Positions 8,210-16,782 of a stretch of 64,000 nt of DNA are shown here, one piece after another. The notes under the pieces are model-generated. The model saw only the letters and a program-made list of their open reading frames with translations, made no database searches and was not told the DNA's origin. The translations under genes and the position numbers were made by a program. The DNA comes from Azospirillum griseum (GTDB taxonomy: Bacteria > Pseudomonadota > Alphaproteobacteria > Azospirillales > Azospirillaceae), in assembly GCF_003966125.1 (NCBI RefSeq), contig NZ_RXMA01000004.1, positions 124,001 through 188,000 on the forward strand. Direction: 5' to 3'. How positions within the stretch are numbered: position 1 is the first letter of the stretch; each line of letters begins with the position of its first letter.

Positions 8210-9149
8210 GGCGTTCTCCCGTTGAGCGGCGGCGCAGGGCGGGCAGCAGCCCGCCGGGGCTGAGCAGGATCATGGCGCACAGCAGCACGCCCAACACCAT
8301 CTGGTGCCCGTGTGGCAGGATCGGTTTGAACAGAAGCTGGTCGAGCAGATAGATCGCCAACGCCCCCAGAACCGGCCCCCAGACGGTGCGGTAGCCGCCG
8401 AAGATCGCCGCCGCGATGGGCAGGACGGTCCAGGTGCTGGAAAAGGCGTAATCCGGCTCCAGAAAGCTGATGAAATGGGCGTTGAAGGCCCCGACCACCC
8501 CGGTGATGAAGGCCGACAGCGCCAGCATCGCCGCCTTCAGATGGGTGCTGGGCACGCCGACCACACGGGTGGCGACCTCCGTGTCGTGCATCGCCTTCAG
8601 CGCCAGCCCCCAGGCGCTGCGCCGCACGGCATCATAGGCCAGCGCCGACAGCAGCACGATGGTCAGGATGATGACGTAACCGCCGGTTTTGCCGCCCAGA
8701 TCCAGCCCGAACAGCACCGGGAAGCGCGGGATCGACAGCAGACCGCCCGCCCCGCCGGTGATCGGCGTCATCTCCGTCGCCAAAATCTGGAAGATGTGGG
8801 CGTAGGCGAGGATGGCGAGCGCGAAATAGGGGCCGCGCAGCCGCAACGCGGGCAGCATGGCGACCGAGGCCAGCGCCGCCGCCAGCCCGCCCAGCAGCAC
8901 CGCCGGAAAAACCGGAACCCCCAGCTTCATCGACAGCACCGCCGACCCATAGGACCCCACCCCGAAAAAGGCGGCGTGCCCGAAGCTGACCATGCCGCCC
9001 AGATTGCCCAGCAGCGCCCAGGCCACGGCGATCCCGGCGATGGTCAGGGCGGCGACGATCAGGCCCAGGATGTAGGGCGTGCCGCCGAACAGCAGCGGAA
9101 CCCCGGCATAGGCGACGACCAACGCCGCCAGGAGCAATATATGTCTCAT
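8196..9149 (-). CDS. livM: ABC transporter permease (LivM type)
   Basis: Inner-membrane permease of 317 residues with hydrophobic segments from residue 3 on and the LivM hallmark LGGMVSFGHAAFFGVGSYG. It forms the translocation path together with LivH. The ATG at 9149 overlaps the livH stop by four bases (ATGA), and its own 3' end overlaps livG by 14 bases, so livHMGF are tightly coupled. Confidence 0.92.
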   Translation of the reverse strand: MRHILLLAALVVAYAGVPLLFGGTPYILGLIVAALTIAGIAVAWALLGNLGGMVSFGHAAFFGVGSYGSAVLSMKLGVPVFPAVLLGGLAAALASVAMLPALRLRGPYFALAILAYAHIFQILATEMTPITGGAGGLLSIPRFPVLFGLDLGGKTGGYVIILTIVLLSALAYDAVRRSAWGLALKAMHDTEVATRVVGVPSTHLKAAMLALSAFITGVVGAFNAHFISFLEPDYAFSSTWTVLPIAAAIFGGYRTVWGPVLGALAIYLLDQLLFKPILPHGHQMVLGVLLCAMILLSPGGLLPALRRRSTGERHAHA

Positions 9150-10024
9150 CGCGCCAAGGCCCTCCGCCCGCCGAACAGGCCCGAGGGCGAAACGAACAGC
9201 ACCACCAGGAACAGCAGCATCCCGGCCAACTCCTGCAAGGACGCCGACAGATAGGTGACGGTCAGGGATTCGATGATCCCGATCATCACCGCGCCGATCA
9301 GCACGCCATGGATCGACCCCATCCCCGCCAGCACCGTGATGATGAAGGCCTTGACCGTCAGCACATGGCCCAGCGCCGGAAACACCGTCTTGCCGGTGTA
9401 GATCGCCACCCCGGCGAAGGTCGCCAGCAGGGCGGCGATCAGGAAGGACAGGATTTCGGTCTGGCGCGGATTCACCCCCATCAGCGTGGCGGCGTTGCGG
9501 TTGGACGACAGCGCCCGCACCGCCCGCCCCTGCCAGGAGTGGTTCAGCCACCAATAGACCGCCGCCATCAAGGCCAGCCCGCCGACGAAGGCGACGATTT
9601 CGGCGTTCATCGCGAACAGCGTGTCGGCGATCACCAGCGAATCCTGGAACCACGGGTTGGTGGTGGAATGGATGTCGGCGGCCCAGATCGTCAGGATGCC
9701 GTTGGTCATGATGATGCCGATGCCGAAGGTCAGGATCAGCGAGTTGATCTCGCGGTCCTGCCGGATGCGGCTCAACAGGGCGTAGACGATCATCGACACC
9801 GTGCCGACCACCAGCAGCGCCAGCGGGATCGCCATCACCGGGTTGAGGCCGTAGCGGGATTCGGCGGCGTAGGCGATGTAGGCCGACAGCAACACCAGCT
9901 CGCCATGGGCCAGATTGATGATGCGCATGGTTCCGAAGACCAGCGCCAACCCCACCGCCACCGTGGCGTAATAGCCCCCGGCGAGCAGGCCGGAGAACAG
10001 GGCTTGCAACGTCAGTTCGATCAT
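9146..10024 (-). CDS. livH: ABC transporter permease (LivH type)
   Basis: Inner-membrane permease of 292 residues. The LivH motif MRIINLAHGELVLLSAY lies near residue 33, followed by about eight further hydrophobic segments and GMGSIHGVLIGAVMIG near the C-terminus. It is the first of four overlapping or closely spaced transporter genes and lies 61 bases after livK. Confidence 0.92.
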   Translation of the reverse strand: MIELTLQALFSGLLAGGYYATVAVGLALVFGTMRIINLAHGELVLLSAYIAYAAESRYGLNPVMAIPLALLVVGTVSMIVYALLSRIRQDREINSLILTFGIGIIMTNGILTIWAADIHSTTNPWFQDSLVIADTLFAMNAEIVAFVGGLALMAAVYWWLNHSWQGRAVRALSSNRNAATLMGVNPRQTEILSFLIAALLATFAGVAIYTGKTVFPALGHVLTVKAFIITVLAGMGSIHGVLIGAVMIGIIESLTVTYLSASLQELAGMLLFLVVLFVSPSGLFGGRRALAR

Positions 10025-10085
10025 GGATGCGCCTTATCGGTGACACGGACGGGCGGAGGGCGGTGGAGGGCGTGGCCCCCCGGTT

Positions 10086-11267
10086 TCACCAGGGCGTGGC
10101 CGGGAAGCGCATCGCGCCGTTGGCGGCCTCCTTCGGCCAGACCAGAACCACCTTGCCGCCCTGGTGCTGGCCCATGCGGTGGGTGAAATGGGGGTTGTCG
10201 CCCTTGGCGTCGAAGGTGACGCGGCCGATCAGGGTTTGCGCGTCGGTCTTGCGCAATTCATCGGGCAGGCCGCCGCTGGCCAGCGTTCCGGCGGCGTCGG
10301 CGCGCAGGATGGCGTCGATCAGCAGGCGGGTTTGCACATAGCCGAACTGGCCCAGGTAATCGGGTTCCTTGTTGAACAGCTTCTTGTAGGTGGCGGCGAA
10401 CTCCAGCGCCTCGGGCTGGGTGAACTCCACCGGGAAGGGCAGCATCGAGGTGCCGTGGACGTTCTCCATCAGGTCGGGGAATTCCTTGGCCATCTGCGCG
10501 GTGGCGAGCGACCAGACGCCGACCATCGCCTTGACGTCGGGCTTCAGCACCTTGGCGGCGCGCAGGATGCCGACATAGTCGTTCTCGTAACCGACCATGG
10601 CGATCACGTCGGGCCGGTCCTGAAGCTTCACCTTGTTGACCAGCGGCTTGAAATCGCTGGTCGAGCCGTCGAACTCGTGCATCGTCACGGCGACGCCCTT
10701 GGCCCCCAGCGTCTCCTTGACCTGCTTGGCGAGGTTGCTGGTCGCCTCCTTGTTCAGATAGACGACGGACACCTTCTTGGCCGCCATCTGCTGCACCAGC
10801 CCGATCATCGCCAGGGCGTAGCCGTCGGTGTTGTTGATGCGGAAAAAGGTCTTGTAGCCGCGTCCGGTCAGGTCGGGCGTGACCCCGCCGGAGGTGATGT
10901 AGACCACCCCCGCCTTTTGCGCGGCCTCCGACGCCGGGCCGATGATGTTGGAGCCATAGCCGCCGGTCAGCGCCACCACCCCCTCGCCGATCAGCTTTTC
11001 CACCGCCGCCACCGCCTTGGCGGGGGAGGTTTCATCGTCGATGGTGCTGACCTTGAAGCTGTGCGTTCCGGCGTGGGCCTTGTTGGCCATGTCGATGGCG
11101 ACCGCGATCCCCTCATGCATCCCCTGGCCGACGCGGGCGAGGTTGCCGGTCAAGGGCAGCTCCGACCCCAGAAGGAAATCCTTCGCCTGCGCCACGGATC
11201 CGGCCAGCCCGACCATCAGGGCGGCGGCGGCGACGGTGGCGGCGAGTGTGGCAAGCGTCCGCGTCAT
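10086..11267 (-). CDS. livK: Periplasmic substrate-binding protein of Liv-type ABC importer
   Basis: A type I periplasmic binding protein of 393 residues that delivers ligand to LivHM. A Sec signal peptide is clear: MTRTLATLAATVAAAALMVG with cleavage expected after AQA near residue 28. The mature start LLGSELPLTGNLARVGQGM is the standard Peripla_BP_6 opening, and AVTALTGGYGSN-type and YITSGGVTPDLTG segments line the ligand cleft. No evidence fixes the ligand; the neighbouring CoA ligase suggests a carboxylic acid. It lies 79 bases after the ligase gene. Confidence 0.9.
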   Translation of the reverse strand: MTRTLATLAATVAAAALMVGLAGSVAQAKDFLLGSELPLTGNLARVGQGMHEGIAVAIDMANKAHAGTHSFKVSTIDDETSPAKAVAAVEKLIGEGVVALTGGYGSNIIGPASEAAQKAGVVYITSGGVTPDLTGRGYKTFFRINNTDGYALAMIGLVQQMAAKKVSVVYLNKEATSNLAKQVKETLGAKGVAVTMHEFDGSTSDFKPLVNKVKLQDRPDVIAMVGYENDYVGILRAAKVLKPDVKAMVGVWSLATAQMAKEFPDLMENVHGTSMLPFPVEFTQPEALEFAATYKKLFNKEPDYLGQFGYVQTRLLIDAILRADAAGTLASGGLPDELRKTDAQTLIGRVTFDAKGDNPHFTHRMGQHQGGKVVLVWPKEAANGAMRFPATPW

Positions 11268-11346
11268 TGGGTCGTGTCCTCCGGTGTGTGGCCTGTGCCG
11301 GTTCCGGCTTGCGGCCTTGATTTTGGGGGTGTGGGGCGGGATGCGG

Positions 11347-12921
11347 TCAGGCGGTGGTGATGGCGCCCATGATCTCGGCGGCCAGCGGGCGCAGGCCGTT
11401 TTTCAGCAATTTCCCGGTCGGGCTGGCGGGCAGCGCGTCGAGCGCCACGATGCGGGCCGGGCGTTTGTAGGGGGCCAGACGCGCGGCGGCGTACGCCTTC
11501 AACGCGTCCTCCGCCACCGTTTGGCCGGGGATGAACTGGACGAAGGCGACGACCTCCTCGTTGCCCGTCAGCGCCACGCCGACCACGGCGGCCAGCGTCA
11601 CCGCCGGGTGGCTGGTCAGCACCGCTTCCACCTCTTCGGGGTAGACGTTGAAGCCGGAGCGGATGACGATCTCGCGGATGCGGCCGACCACGGACAGGCT
11701 GCCGTCCGCCTCGCGCCGGGCGACGTCGCCGGTCTTCAGCCACCCGTCATCGGTGATGACCTGGGCGGTCAGCGCCGGGTCGCGGTAATAGCCCAACATG
11801 ACGTTCGGCGCGCGCACCCACAATTCCCCGGCCTCGCCGTCCGCCACGTCGCGCCCGCTGACGTGATCGACGAAGCGGGTGTCGACCAGCGGCAGCGGCG
11901 GACCGATGCTGACATCGGCGCGCGGCGCGTCCAGCCGGGTTTGCGTGATGGTGGGGGAGCATTCGGTCAGGCCATAGCCGTTGTGCAGCGGCAGGCCGAA
12001 CGCGGCCTCGACCGACTGTTTCAGCTCCTGATCCAGCACCGACCCGCCGGAGGAGAGGTAGCGCAGCGCGGGCGACGCGGCGACGCTTCCGGTCAGGCTG
12101 CGGTGTTCGATGAGCTTGGCGTACATCGCCGGAACGCCCTGGAACACGGTGACGCCATCCTCGGCCAGCGCCCGCCACACCGCCGCCGGGGCAAAGCGCG
12201 GGACCGTGTGCAGGCAGCCCCCGGCGTAGAGCGTGCCCAGACAGGTGGAGGCCAGACCGAACACATGGCTGACCGGCAGCACGCCATAGGTGTGATCGGC
12301 GTTGGACAGCCCGCGCATCCAGCCCGAGACCGAGGCGACGAACAGCAGCCCGCGATGGGACAGCATCACCCCCTTGGGCTTGCCGGTGGTCCCGGAGGTG
12401 TAGATCAGCGCACCGACCTGCCGGTCGTTGCCGCGATGGACCGGCTCCGGCTCCGCCGCCAGCAGCGGCCCGACCGCCAGGGGGGGAAGGGCCGGGTCGG
12501 CCAGCGGGGTGGCCCCGTGGCGGGCGGCGTGGGCCGCCGCGTCGGGTGACACCGCGTCGGTGTAGAGCAGGCGGCGCGGCTGGCAATGGTCGCGGATGGC
12601 GTCGATTTCCCGGTCCGACAGGCGGGCGTTGACGATCACCGGCCAGGCATCGCGCTCGCTCGCCGCCAGGATCAGGATCACGGCAGCGGGGCTGTTTTCG
12701 CAGACGATCATCAGCCGGTCGCCGCCACGCACCCCCAGCCGGTCGAGCCGGGCGGCGGCGGCCTGAACCGCGTCGGACAGCCGCCGGTAACTCCAGCGTT
12801 CCACCCCGTCGAACAGGGCGGGTGCATCCGGGGTGGCCTGCCCCCAGGACAAGGCGGCGTGGCTGATCCGGGCGGGCAGATCGGCGACCATCTTTGCGAA
12901 GTCAGGGGCAGGCGCCGCCAT
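11347..12921 (-). CDS. AMP-dependent acyl-CoA synthetase/ligase
   Basis: Adenylates a carboxylic acid and transfers it to CoA. About 524 residues with all ANL-family motifs: P-loop-like YTSGTTGKPKG, NGYGLTECSP, the hinge region GWLKTGD, and the catalytic Lys in SPTGKLLKNG at the C-terminus. The acid is unknown; relatives act on medium-chain, cyclic and aromatic acids. The ATG (12921) begins two bases after the acyl-CoA dehydrogenase stop, so activation and first oxidation are encoded back to back. The following genes supply uptake. Confidence 0.92.
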   Translation of the reverse strand: MAAPAPDFAKMVADLPARISHAALSWGQATPDAPALFDGVERWSYRRLSDAVQAAAARLDRLGVRGGDRLMIVCENSPAAVILILAASERDAWPVIVNARLSDREIDAIRDHCQPRRLLYTDAVSPDAAAHAARHGATPLADPALPPLAVGPLLAAEPEPVHRGNDRQVGALIYTSGTTGKPKGVMLSHRGLLFVASVSGWMRGLSNADHTYGVLPVSHVFGLASTCLGTLYAGGCLHTVPRFAPAAVWRALAEDGVTVFQGVPAMYAKLIEHRSLTGSVAASPALRYLSSGGSVLDQELKQSVEAAFGLPLHNGYGLTECSPTITQTRLDAPRADVSIGPPLPLVDTRFVDHVSGRDVADGEAGELWVRAPNVMLGYYRDPALTAQVITDDGWLKTGDVARREADGSLSVVGRIREIVIRSGFNVYPEEVEAVLTSHPAVTLAAVVGVALTGNEEVVAFVQFIPGQTVAEDALKAYAAARLAPYKRPARIVALDALPASPTGKLLKNGLRPLAAEIMGAITTA

Positions 12922-12923
12922 GG

Positions 12924-14075
12924 TCAGGCGGCCTCGCGGATCATGTTGCGGGCGATGACCAGTTGCTGAATCTGCGTGGTTCCTTCGTAGATGCGGAACA
13001 GGCGAACGTCGCGGTAGAAGCGCTCCACCCCGTAATCGGCGATGTAACCCGCCCCGCCATGGATCTGCACGGCGCGGTCGGCCACCCGGCCCACCATTTC
13101 GGTGGCGAACAGCTTGCAACAGGCGGCGTCGGTGTTGACGTTCTGCCCGGCGTCGCGGCGGCGGGCGGTTTCCGTCACCATGCAGCGGGCGGCGTAGGCT
13201 TCGGCCCGGCTGTCAGCCAACATGGCCTGGATCAACTGGAATTCGGCGATGGGTTGGCCGAACTGCTTGCGCTGCATCGCGTAGGCCAGCGCGTCGCGGA
13301 TCAGCCGTTCGGCCAGACCGACGCAGACCGCGCCGATGTGCAGACGGCCCCGGTCCAGCACCTTCATCGCCGTCTTGAAGCCCTGCCCTTCCTTGCCGCC
13401 CAGAATGGCGCTGGCGGGAACCCGGCAATCCTCGAAAATCACGTCGCAGGTGTGCGCGCCCTTCTGGCCCATCTTCTTGTCGATGGGGCCGAGCGACAGG
13501 CCCGGTGTCCCCGCGTCGACCAGGAAGGCCGAGACGCCGCGCGCGTCGCGGCTCTCCAGATCGGTGCGGGCGAAGACGGTGAACAGACCCGCTTGCGGGG
13601 CGTTGGTGATGAAACGCTTGGTCCCGTTCAGGATGAAATGGTCGCCGTCGCGCCTTGCGGTGGTGCGCAGGCTGCCCGCGTCCGACCCCGATTCCGGTTC
13701 GGTCAGGGCAAAGGCCCCGACGATCTCGCCCGCCGCCAGACGCGGCAGATAGGCGCGCTTCTGCTCCTCCGTCCCGTCGATGACGATGCCCTGGGAGCCG
13801 ATGCCGTTGTTGGTGCCGATCAGCGAGCGGAAGGCCGGGGAGGTCTGGCCAAGCTGGAAGGCGACCTGCACCTCGTCGGCCATCGACAGGCCAAGACCGC
13901 CATACTCCTCCGGGATAGACAGGCCGAACAGGCCCATCTCGCGCATCGCGGCGATGACCTCCGCCGGGATGGCGTCGTCCTCCGCCACCTTGTGTTCCAG
14001 CGGAACCAGCCGTTCGCGGACAAAGCGCGCCAGCGTGTCCAGCAATTGGGTCAACACATCCGAATCCAAGGCCAT
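12924..14075 (-). CDS. Acyl-CoA dehydrogenase
   Basis: FAD-dependent alpha,beta-dehydrogenation of an acyl-CoA, 383 residues. Diagnostic segments are FGLSIPEEYGGLG, AFALTEPESGSDAGSL (FAD and substrate contacts), NGTKRFITNA, the second signature QIHGGAGYIADYGVERFYRD and the C-terminal IYEGTTQIQ whose Glu matches the catalytic base of medium/short-chain enzymes. First gene of the ten-gene minus-strand operon; its upstream region holds a promoter and palindrome. Confidence 0.93.
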   Translation of the reverse strand: MALDSDVLTQLLDTLARFVRERLVPLEHKVAEDDAIPAEVIAAMREMGLFGLSIPEEYGGLGLSMADEVQVAFQLGQTSPAFRSLIGTNNGIGSQGIVIDGTEEQKRAYLPRLAAGEIVGAFALTEPESGSDAGSLRTTARRDGDHFILNGTKRFITNAPQAGLFTVFARTDLESRDARGVSAFLVDAGTPGLSLGPIDKKMGQKGAHTCDVIFEDCRVPASAILGGKEGQGFKTAMKVLDRGRLHIGAVCVGLAERLIRDALAYAMQRKQFGQPIAEFQLIQAMLADSRAEAYAARCMVTETARRRDAGQNVNTDAACCKLFATEMVGRVADRAVQIHGGAGYIADYGVERFYRDVRLFRIYEGTTQIQQLVIARNMIREAA

Positions 14076-14153
14076 GCGCGTGTGCTCCGTCCGGGGAGGG
14101 GGGCGTCGCGGGTCGTGCGCCGCGCCACCGCTGCTGTTTCGTTGGCGATGCTG

Positions 14154-14195
14154 ACAGTTGGCGCACCCCCTGTCAACAAAATGAAATTCAATTTC
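14154..14195 (-). promoter_or_regulatory. Candidate promoter and palindromic operator of the catabolic operon
   Basis: On the minus strand a perfect -35 TTGACA lies at 14176-14171. It is followed after 17 bases by CAGCAT, a weak -10. About 7 bp upstream of the -35 is a perfect palindrome GAAATTCAATTTC (14183-14195) with a single central base, in an AT-rich patch unlike its surroundings. The placement suits an activator or a repressor controlling the acyl-CoA dehydrogenase operon, or the divergent GST gene. No regulator gene is adjacent. Confidence 0.45.
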
Positions 14196-14304
14196 GTATA
14201 TCGGAATTAAAGGGGCGAAGGCGCGCGGCAGCCCCGCGCGGCGTCGCCCTTGTCAGGCCAATGGACGCGTCACAGATTGTGCGGACATCAACGGAGGAGC
14301 GGTG

Positions 14305-15012
14305 ATGATCGACCTGTATTTCTGGCCGACGCCCAACGGCCACAAGATCACGATGTTTCTGGAAGAAGTCGGGCTGGATTACAGCTTCAAGCCGGTGAAC
14401 ATCGGGGCGGGCGACCAGTTCAAGCCGGAATTCCTGGCCTTTTCGCCCAACAACCGCATGCCCGCGATCATCGACCACGCCCCGGCGGACGGTGGCGAGC
14501 CGATCACCGTGTTCGAATCCGGGGCCATTCTGCTGTATCTGGCGGAAAAGACCGGCCGGTTCCTGCCCGCCGACGTCCGTGGCCGCAAGACGGTGACGGA
14601 GTGGCTGTTCTGGCAGATCGGTGGCCTTGGCCCGATGGCCGGACAGAACCACCATTTCGTCCAATACGCGCCCGAACGCATCCCCTACGCCATGGACCGC
14701 TACGTCAAGGAGACCAACCGGCTCTACGGCGTGATGGACAAGCGTCTGGCGGCGAACGAATTTCTGGGTGGAGCCGATTACTCCATCGCCGACATGGCGG
14801 CTTACCCGTGGGTGGTCCCGCACGAGCGCCAGCAACAGAATCTGGACGACTTCCCCAACCTGAAGCGCTGGTTCCACGCGATCAAGGCGCGTCCGGCGGT
14901 GATTTGCGCTTATGAAAAGGGATCAGCGGTCAACCCGTCCAATCAGGCGACCGTCAATGACGAAAGCAAGAAGATCCTCTTCGGCCAATCGGCCGAAACG
15001 CTCAAACGCTGA
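14305..15012 (+). CDS. Glutathione S-transferase, YfcG/YghU-like
   Basis: Glutathione-dependent thiol-disulfide oxidoreductase of the nu-class (YfcG/YghU, Ure2p-like), 235 residues. The N-terminal thioredoxin fold begins DLYFWPTPNGHKITMFLEE, with SPNNRMPAIIDH supplying the cis-Pro and FESGAILLYLAEKTG the gamma-Glu contact. The helical domain ends with YSIADMAAYPW. The ATG at 14305 has a good GGAGGA ribosome site at about 14292-14297; a GTG immediately before it is an alternative. A strong terminator follows. It is divergent from the catabolic operon. Confidence 0.92.
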   Translation: MIDLYFWPTPNGHKITMFLEEVGLDYSFKPVNIGAGDQFKPEFLAFSPNNRMPAIIDHAPADGGEPITVFESGAILLYLAEKTGRFLPADVRGRKTVTEWLFWQIGGLGPMAGQNHHFVQYAPERIPYAMDRYVKETNRLYGVMDKRLAANEFLGGADYSIADMAAYPWVVPHERQQQNLDDFPNLKRWFHAIKARPAVICAYEKGSAVNPSNQATVNDESKKILFGQSAETLKR

Positions 15013-15055
15013 ACCATTTCCCACAGCCCCTGTCGGGTAATTTGATCATGTCTTT

Positions 15056-15098
15056 CCCGAAAGGGCGCGCGCTCTGGCCCGCCTTTTCGGGTTTTTTG
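15056..15098 (+). terminator. Intrinsic terminator after GST gene
   Basis: The stem CCCGAAAGGGCG (15056-15067) pairs with CGCCTTTTCGGG (ending about 15091) and is followed by a run of six T. It is the clear end of the GST transcript and separates it from the nucleotidase-like gene. Confidence 0.85.
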
Positions 15099-15215
15099 TT
15101 TGTATGACAATCCCGTAACGCGGCTTTGCTTCTCCCCAAGGGCGCAAACGCGCATAATCGGCCCGTCGCATCATTCGGGACTGCGGACAGGACTGCGGGC
15201 AGGGACGGGAACAGC

Positions 15216-16760
15216 ATGAGGTCTGGCACAGCCGCGTTTTGGCTTTTGCGCCATGTCGTTGCTTTGGCCGTTGCGGTCCCCCTCGCCGTGGCATCGCGTG
15301 GCGTCCTCGCGGATCCCCACCGCTTCACCATACTGTACACCCAAGGCACCACGGAATTGGGGGAAACCCAGGGGCGTGGCGGCATGGCCCGGCTGGCGGC
15401 GATGATCCGCGCGGAGCGGGCGAAGCAAACCCCCGTTCTCGTTCTGCATGGCGGGCAGACGCTCGCGCCGTCGGTTTTGGCCTTCTACGACCAGGGCGCG
15501 CACATCATCGATCTGCTGAACGGCATCGGCGTTGACGCGATGGCCGCGCTGAACCGTGAATTCCACCATGGCGACGACCGCCTGATGGCCCGCGCGTTTG
15601 AGGCCGGCTTTCCGATCATCACCACCAACGCGGTGGATCGGGCAACCGGCAAGCCGCTGGATGGGTTGGAGGATTCGGCGGTCCTGAAGGCCGGTCCCTT
15701 TCGTGTCGGCGTGCTGGCGGCCACGCCGACCCTGACCCGGGAAACCGCCAGCGCCCCGCGCACGGACTTCCGCGAACCGGTGGCTGCCCTGACCGCCAAG
15801 GCCAAGGCGTTGCGGGCCAGCGGGGTGGATCTGATCGTGGCGATGACGGGCAGCGCCGGCAACACCCACAAGGTTCTGATGGCGGCGCGGGCCAGCGCTG
15901 GCAGCCCCAATTTCGCCGACATTCTGCTCTATCAGGACCGGGGCATCCAATCCGCCTATGTGCAGAACACGCCCGTTCTGGCGGGCACCGTCGCCCCGCA
16001 GGGCACCTGGGTGCTGGCGATCGACGTCACGATGGAGCGCAAGGCGGAGGAACTGGTGTGGTCGGCGCAAACGCGGACGCTGGACTCAATCGCGGTCGCG
16101 CCGGACCCGACGATCGACGTGCGGTCCCGTGCCTACGCCGCACGGCTCGACACCATGCTGAGCATCGAAGTGGGGCGGCTGGATGGCACGATCGACACGC
16201 GGCGCGAAGCCGTCCGCACAGGGGAAAACGCCTTCGCCAACGCTGTCACCGACACGCTGCGCGCCTCGCTGGACGCCGATGTCGCCCTCATCAACGGCGG
16301 CGGCATCCGGGGGGATCGCGAATACGCCGATGGCGTGCGTCTGACGCGCCGCGACATCTACACCGAATTGCCCTATCACGACGTCGGCGTGGTGTTGAAC
16401 GTGACCGGGCAACAGCTCTGGGACGCGGTGGAAAGCGGCCTGTCGGCGGTGGAGCACACACAGGGGCGTTTTCCCCACCTGTCCAACGCGCGCGTCACCG
16501 CCGACCTGACCCGCCCGCCCGGTCAACGGGTTCAGGACATCCGCATCGGCGACCGTCCGCTCGACCGCAAGGCGCATTACCGGCTGGCGACGAGCAACTT
16601 CCTGGCCAACGGCGGCGACGGTTACAGCAGCCTGAGCGTGGCCCCCCGCCTGATGGAGGACCGAACCGCCGATTTCGTCTCCACCCAGCTCATCGCCCAC
16701 ATCGCGCGGTCCGGGGTCTTTGCGCCCCGTCTGGACGGGCGGATGGCCCTGAAGCGGTGA
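15216..16760 (+). CDS. Secreted 5'-nucleotidase (UshA)-fold protein, predicted inactive
   Basis: A 514-residue protein with a Sec signal (hydrophobic FWLLRHVVALAVAVPLAVA, cleavage near VLADP), then the metallophosphatase and C-terminal domains of UshA-type nucleotidases. The C-terminal substrate domain is well kept: RTGENAFANAVTDTL, ADVALINGGGIRGD and FLANGGDGYSSL. The N-terminal metal site is not: the TNDxHG position reads TQGTTE, the GD position reads HGGQT, GNHEFD reads LNREFH, the later xxH reads MTGSAGN and GHTH reads YQDRG. It therefore probably binds nucleotide-like ligands without hydrolysing them. The sensor kinase begins 22 bases downstream, so a periplasmic sensory partner is a reasonable inference. 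The start at ATG 15216 is chosen for the signal peptide. Confidence 0.85.
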   Translation: MRSGTAAFWLLRHVVALAVAVPLAVASRGVLADPHRFTILYTQGTTELGETQGRGGMARLAAMIRAERAKQTPVLVLHGGQTLAPSVLAFYDQGAHIIDLLNGIGVDAMAALNREFHHGDDRLMARAFEAGFPIITTNAVDRATGKPLDGLEDSAVLKAGPFRVGVLAATPTLTRETASAPRTDFREPVAALTAKAKALRASGVDLIVAMTGSAGNTHKVLMAARASAGSPNFADILLYQDRGIQSAYVQNTPVLAGTVAPQGTWVLAIDVTMERKAEELVWSAQTRTLDSIAVAPDPTIDVRSRAYAARLDTMLSIEVGRLDGTIDTRREAVRTGENAFANAVTDTLRASLDADVALINGGGIRGDREYADGVRLTRRDIYTELPYHDVGVVLNVTGQQLWDAVESGLSAVEHTQGRFPHLSNARVTADLTRPPGQRVQDIRIGDRPLDRKAHYRLATSNFLANGGDGYSSLSVAPRLMEDRTADFVSTQLIAHIARSGVFAPRLDGRMALKR

Positions 16761-16782
16761 TGAGGAACGGGTGGACCCGCAC

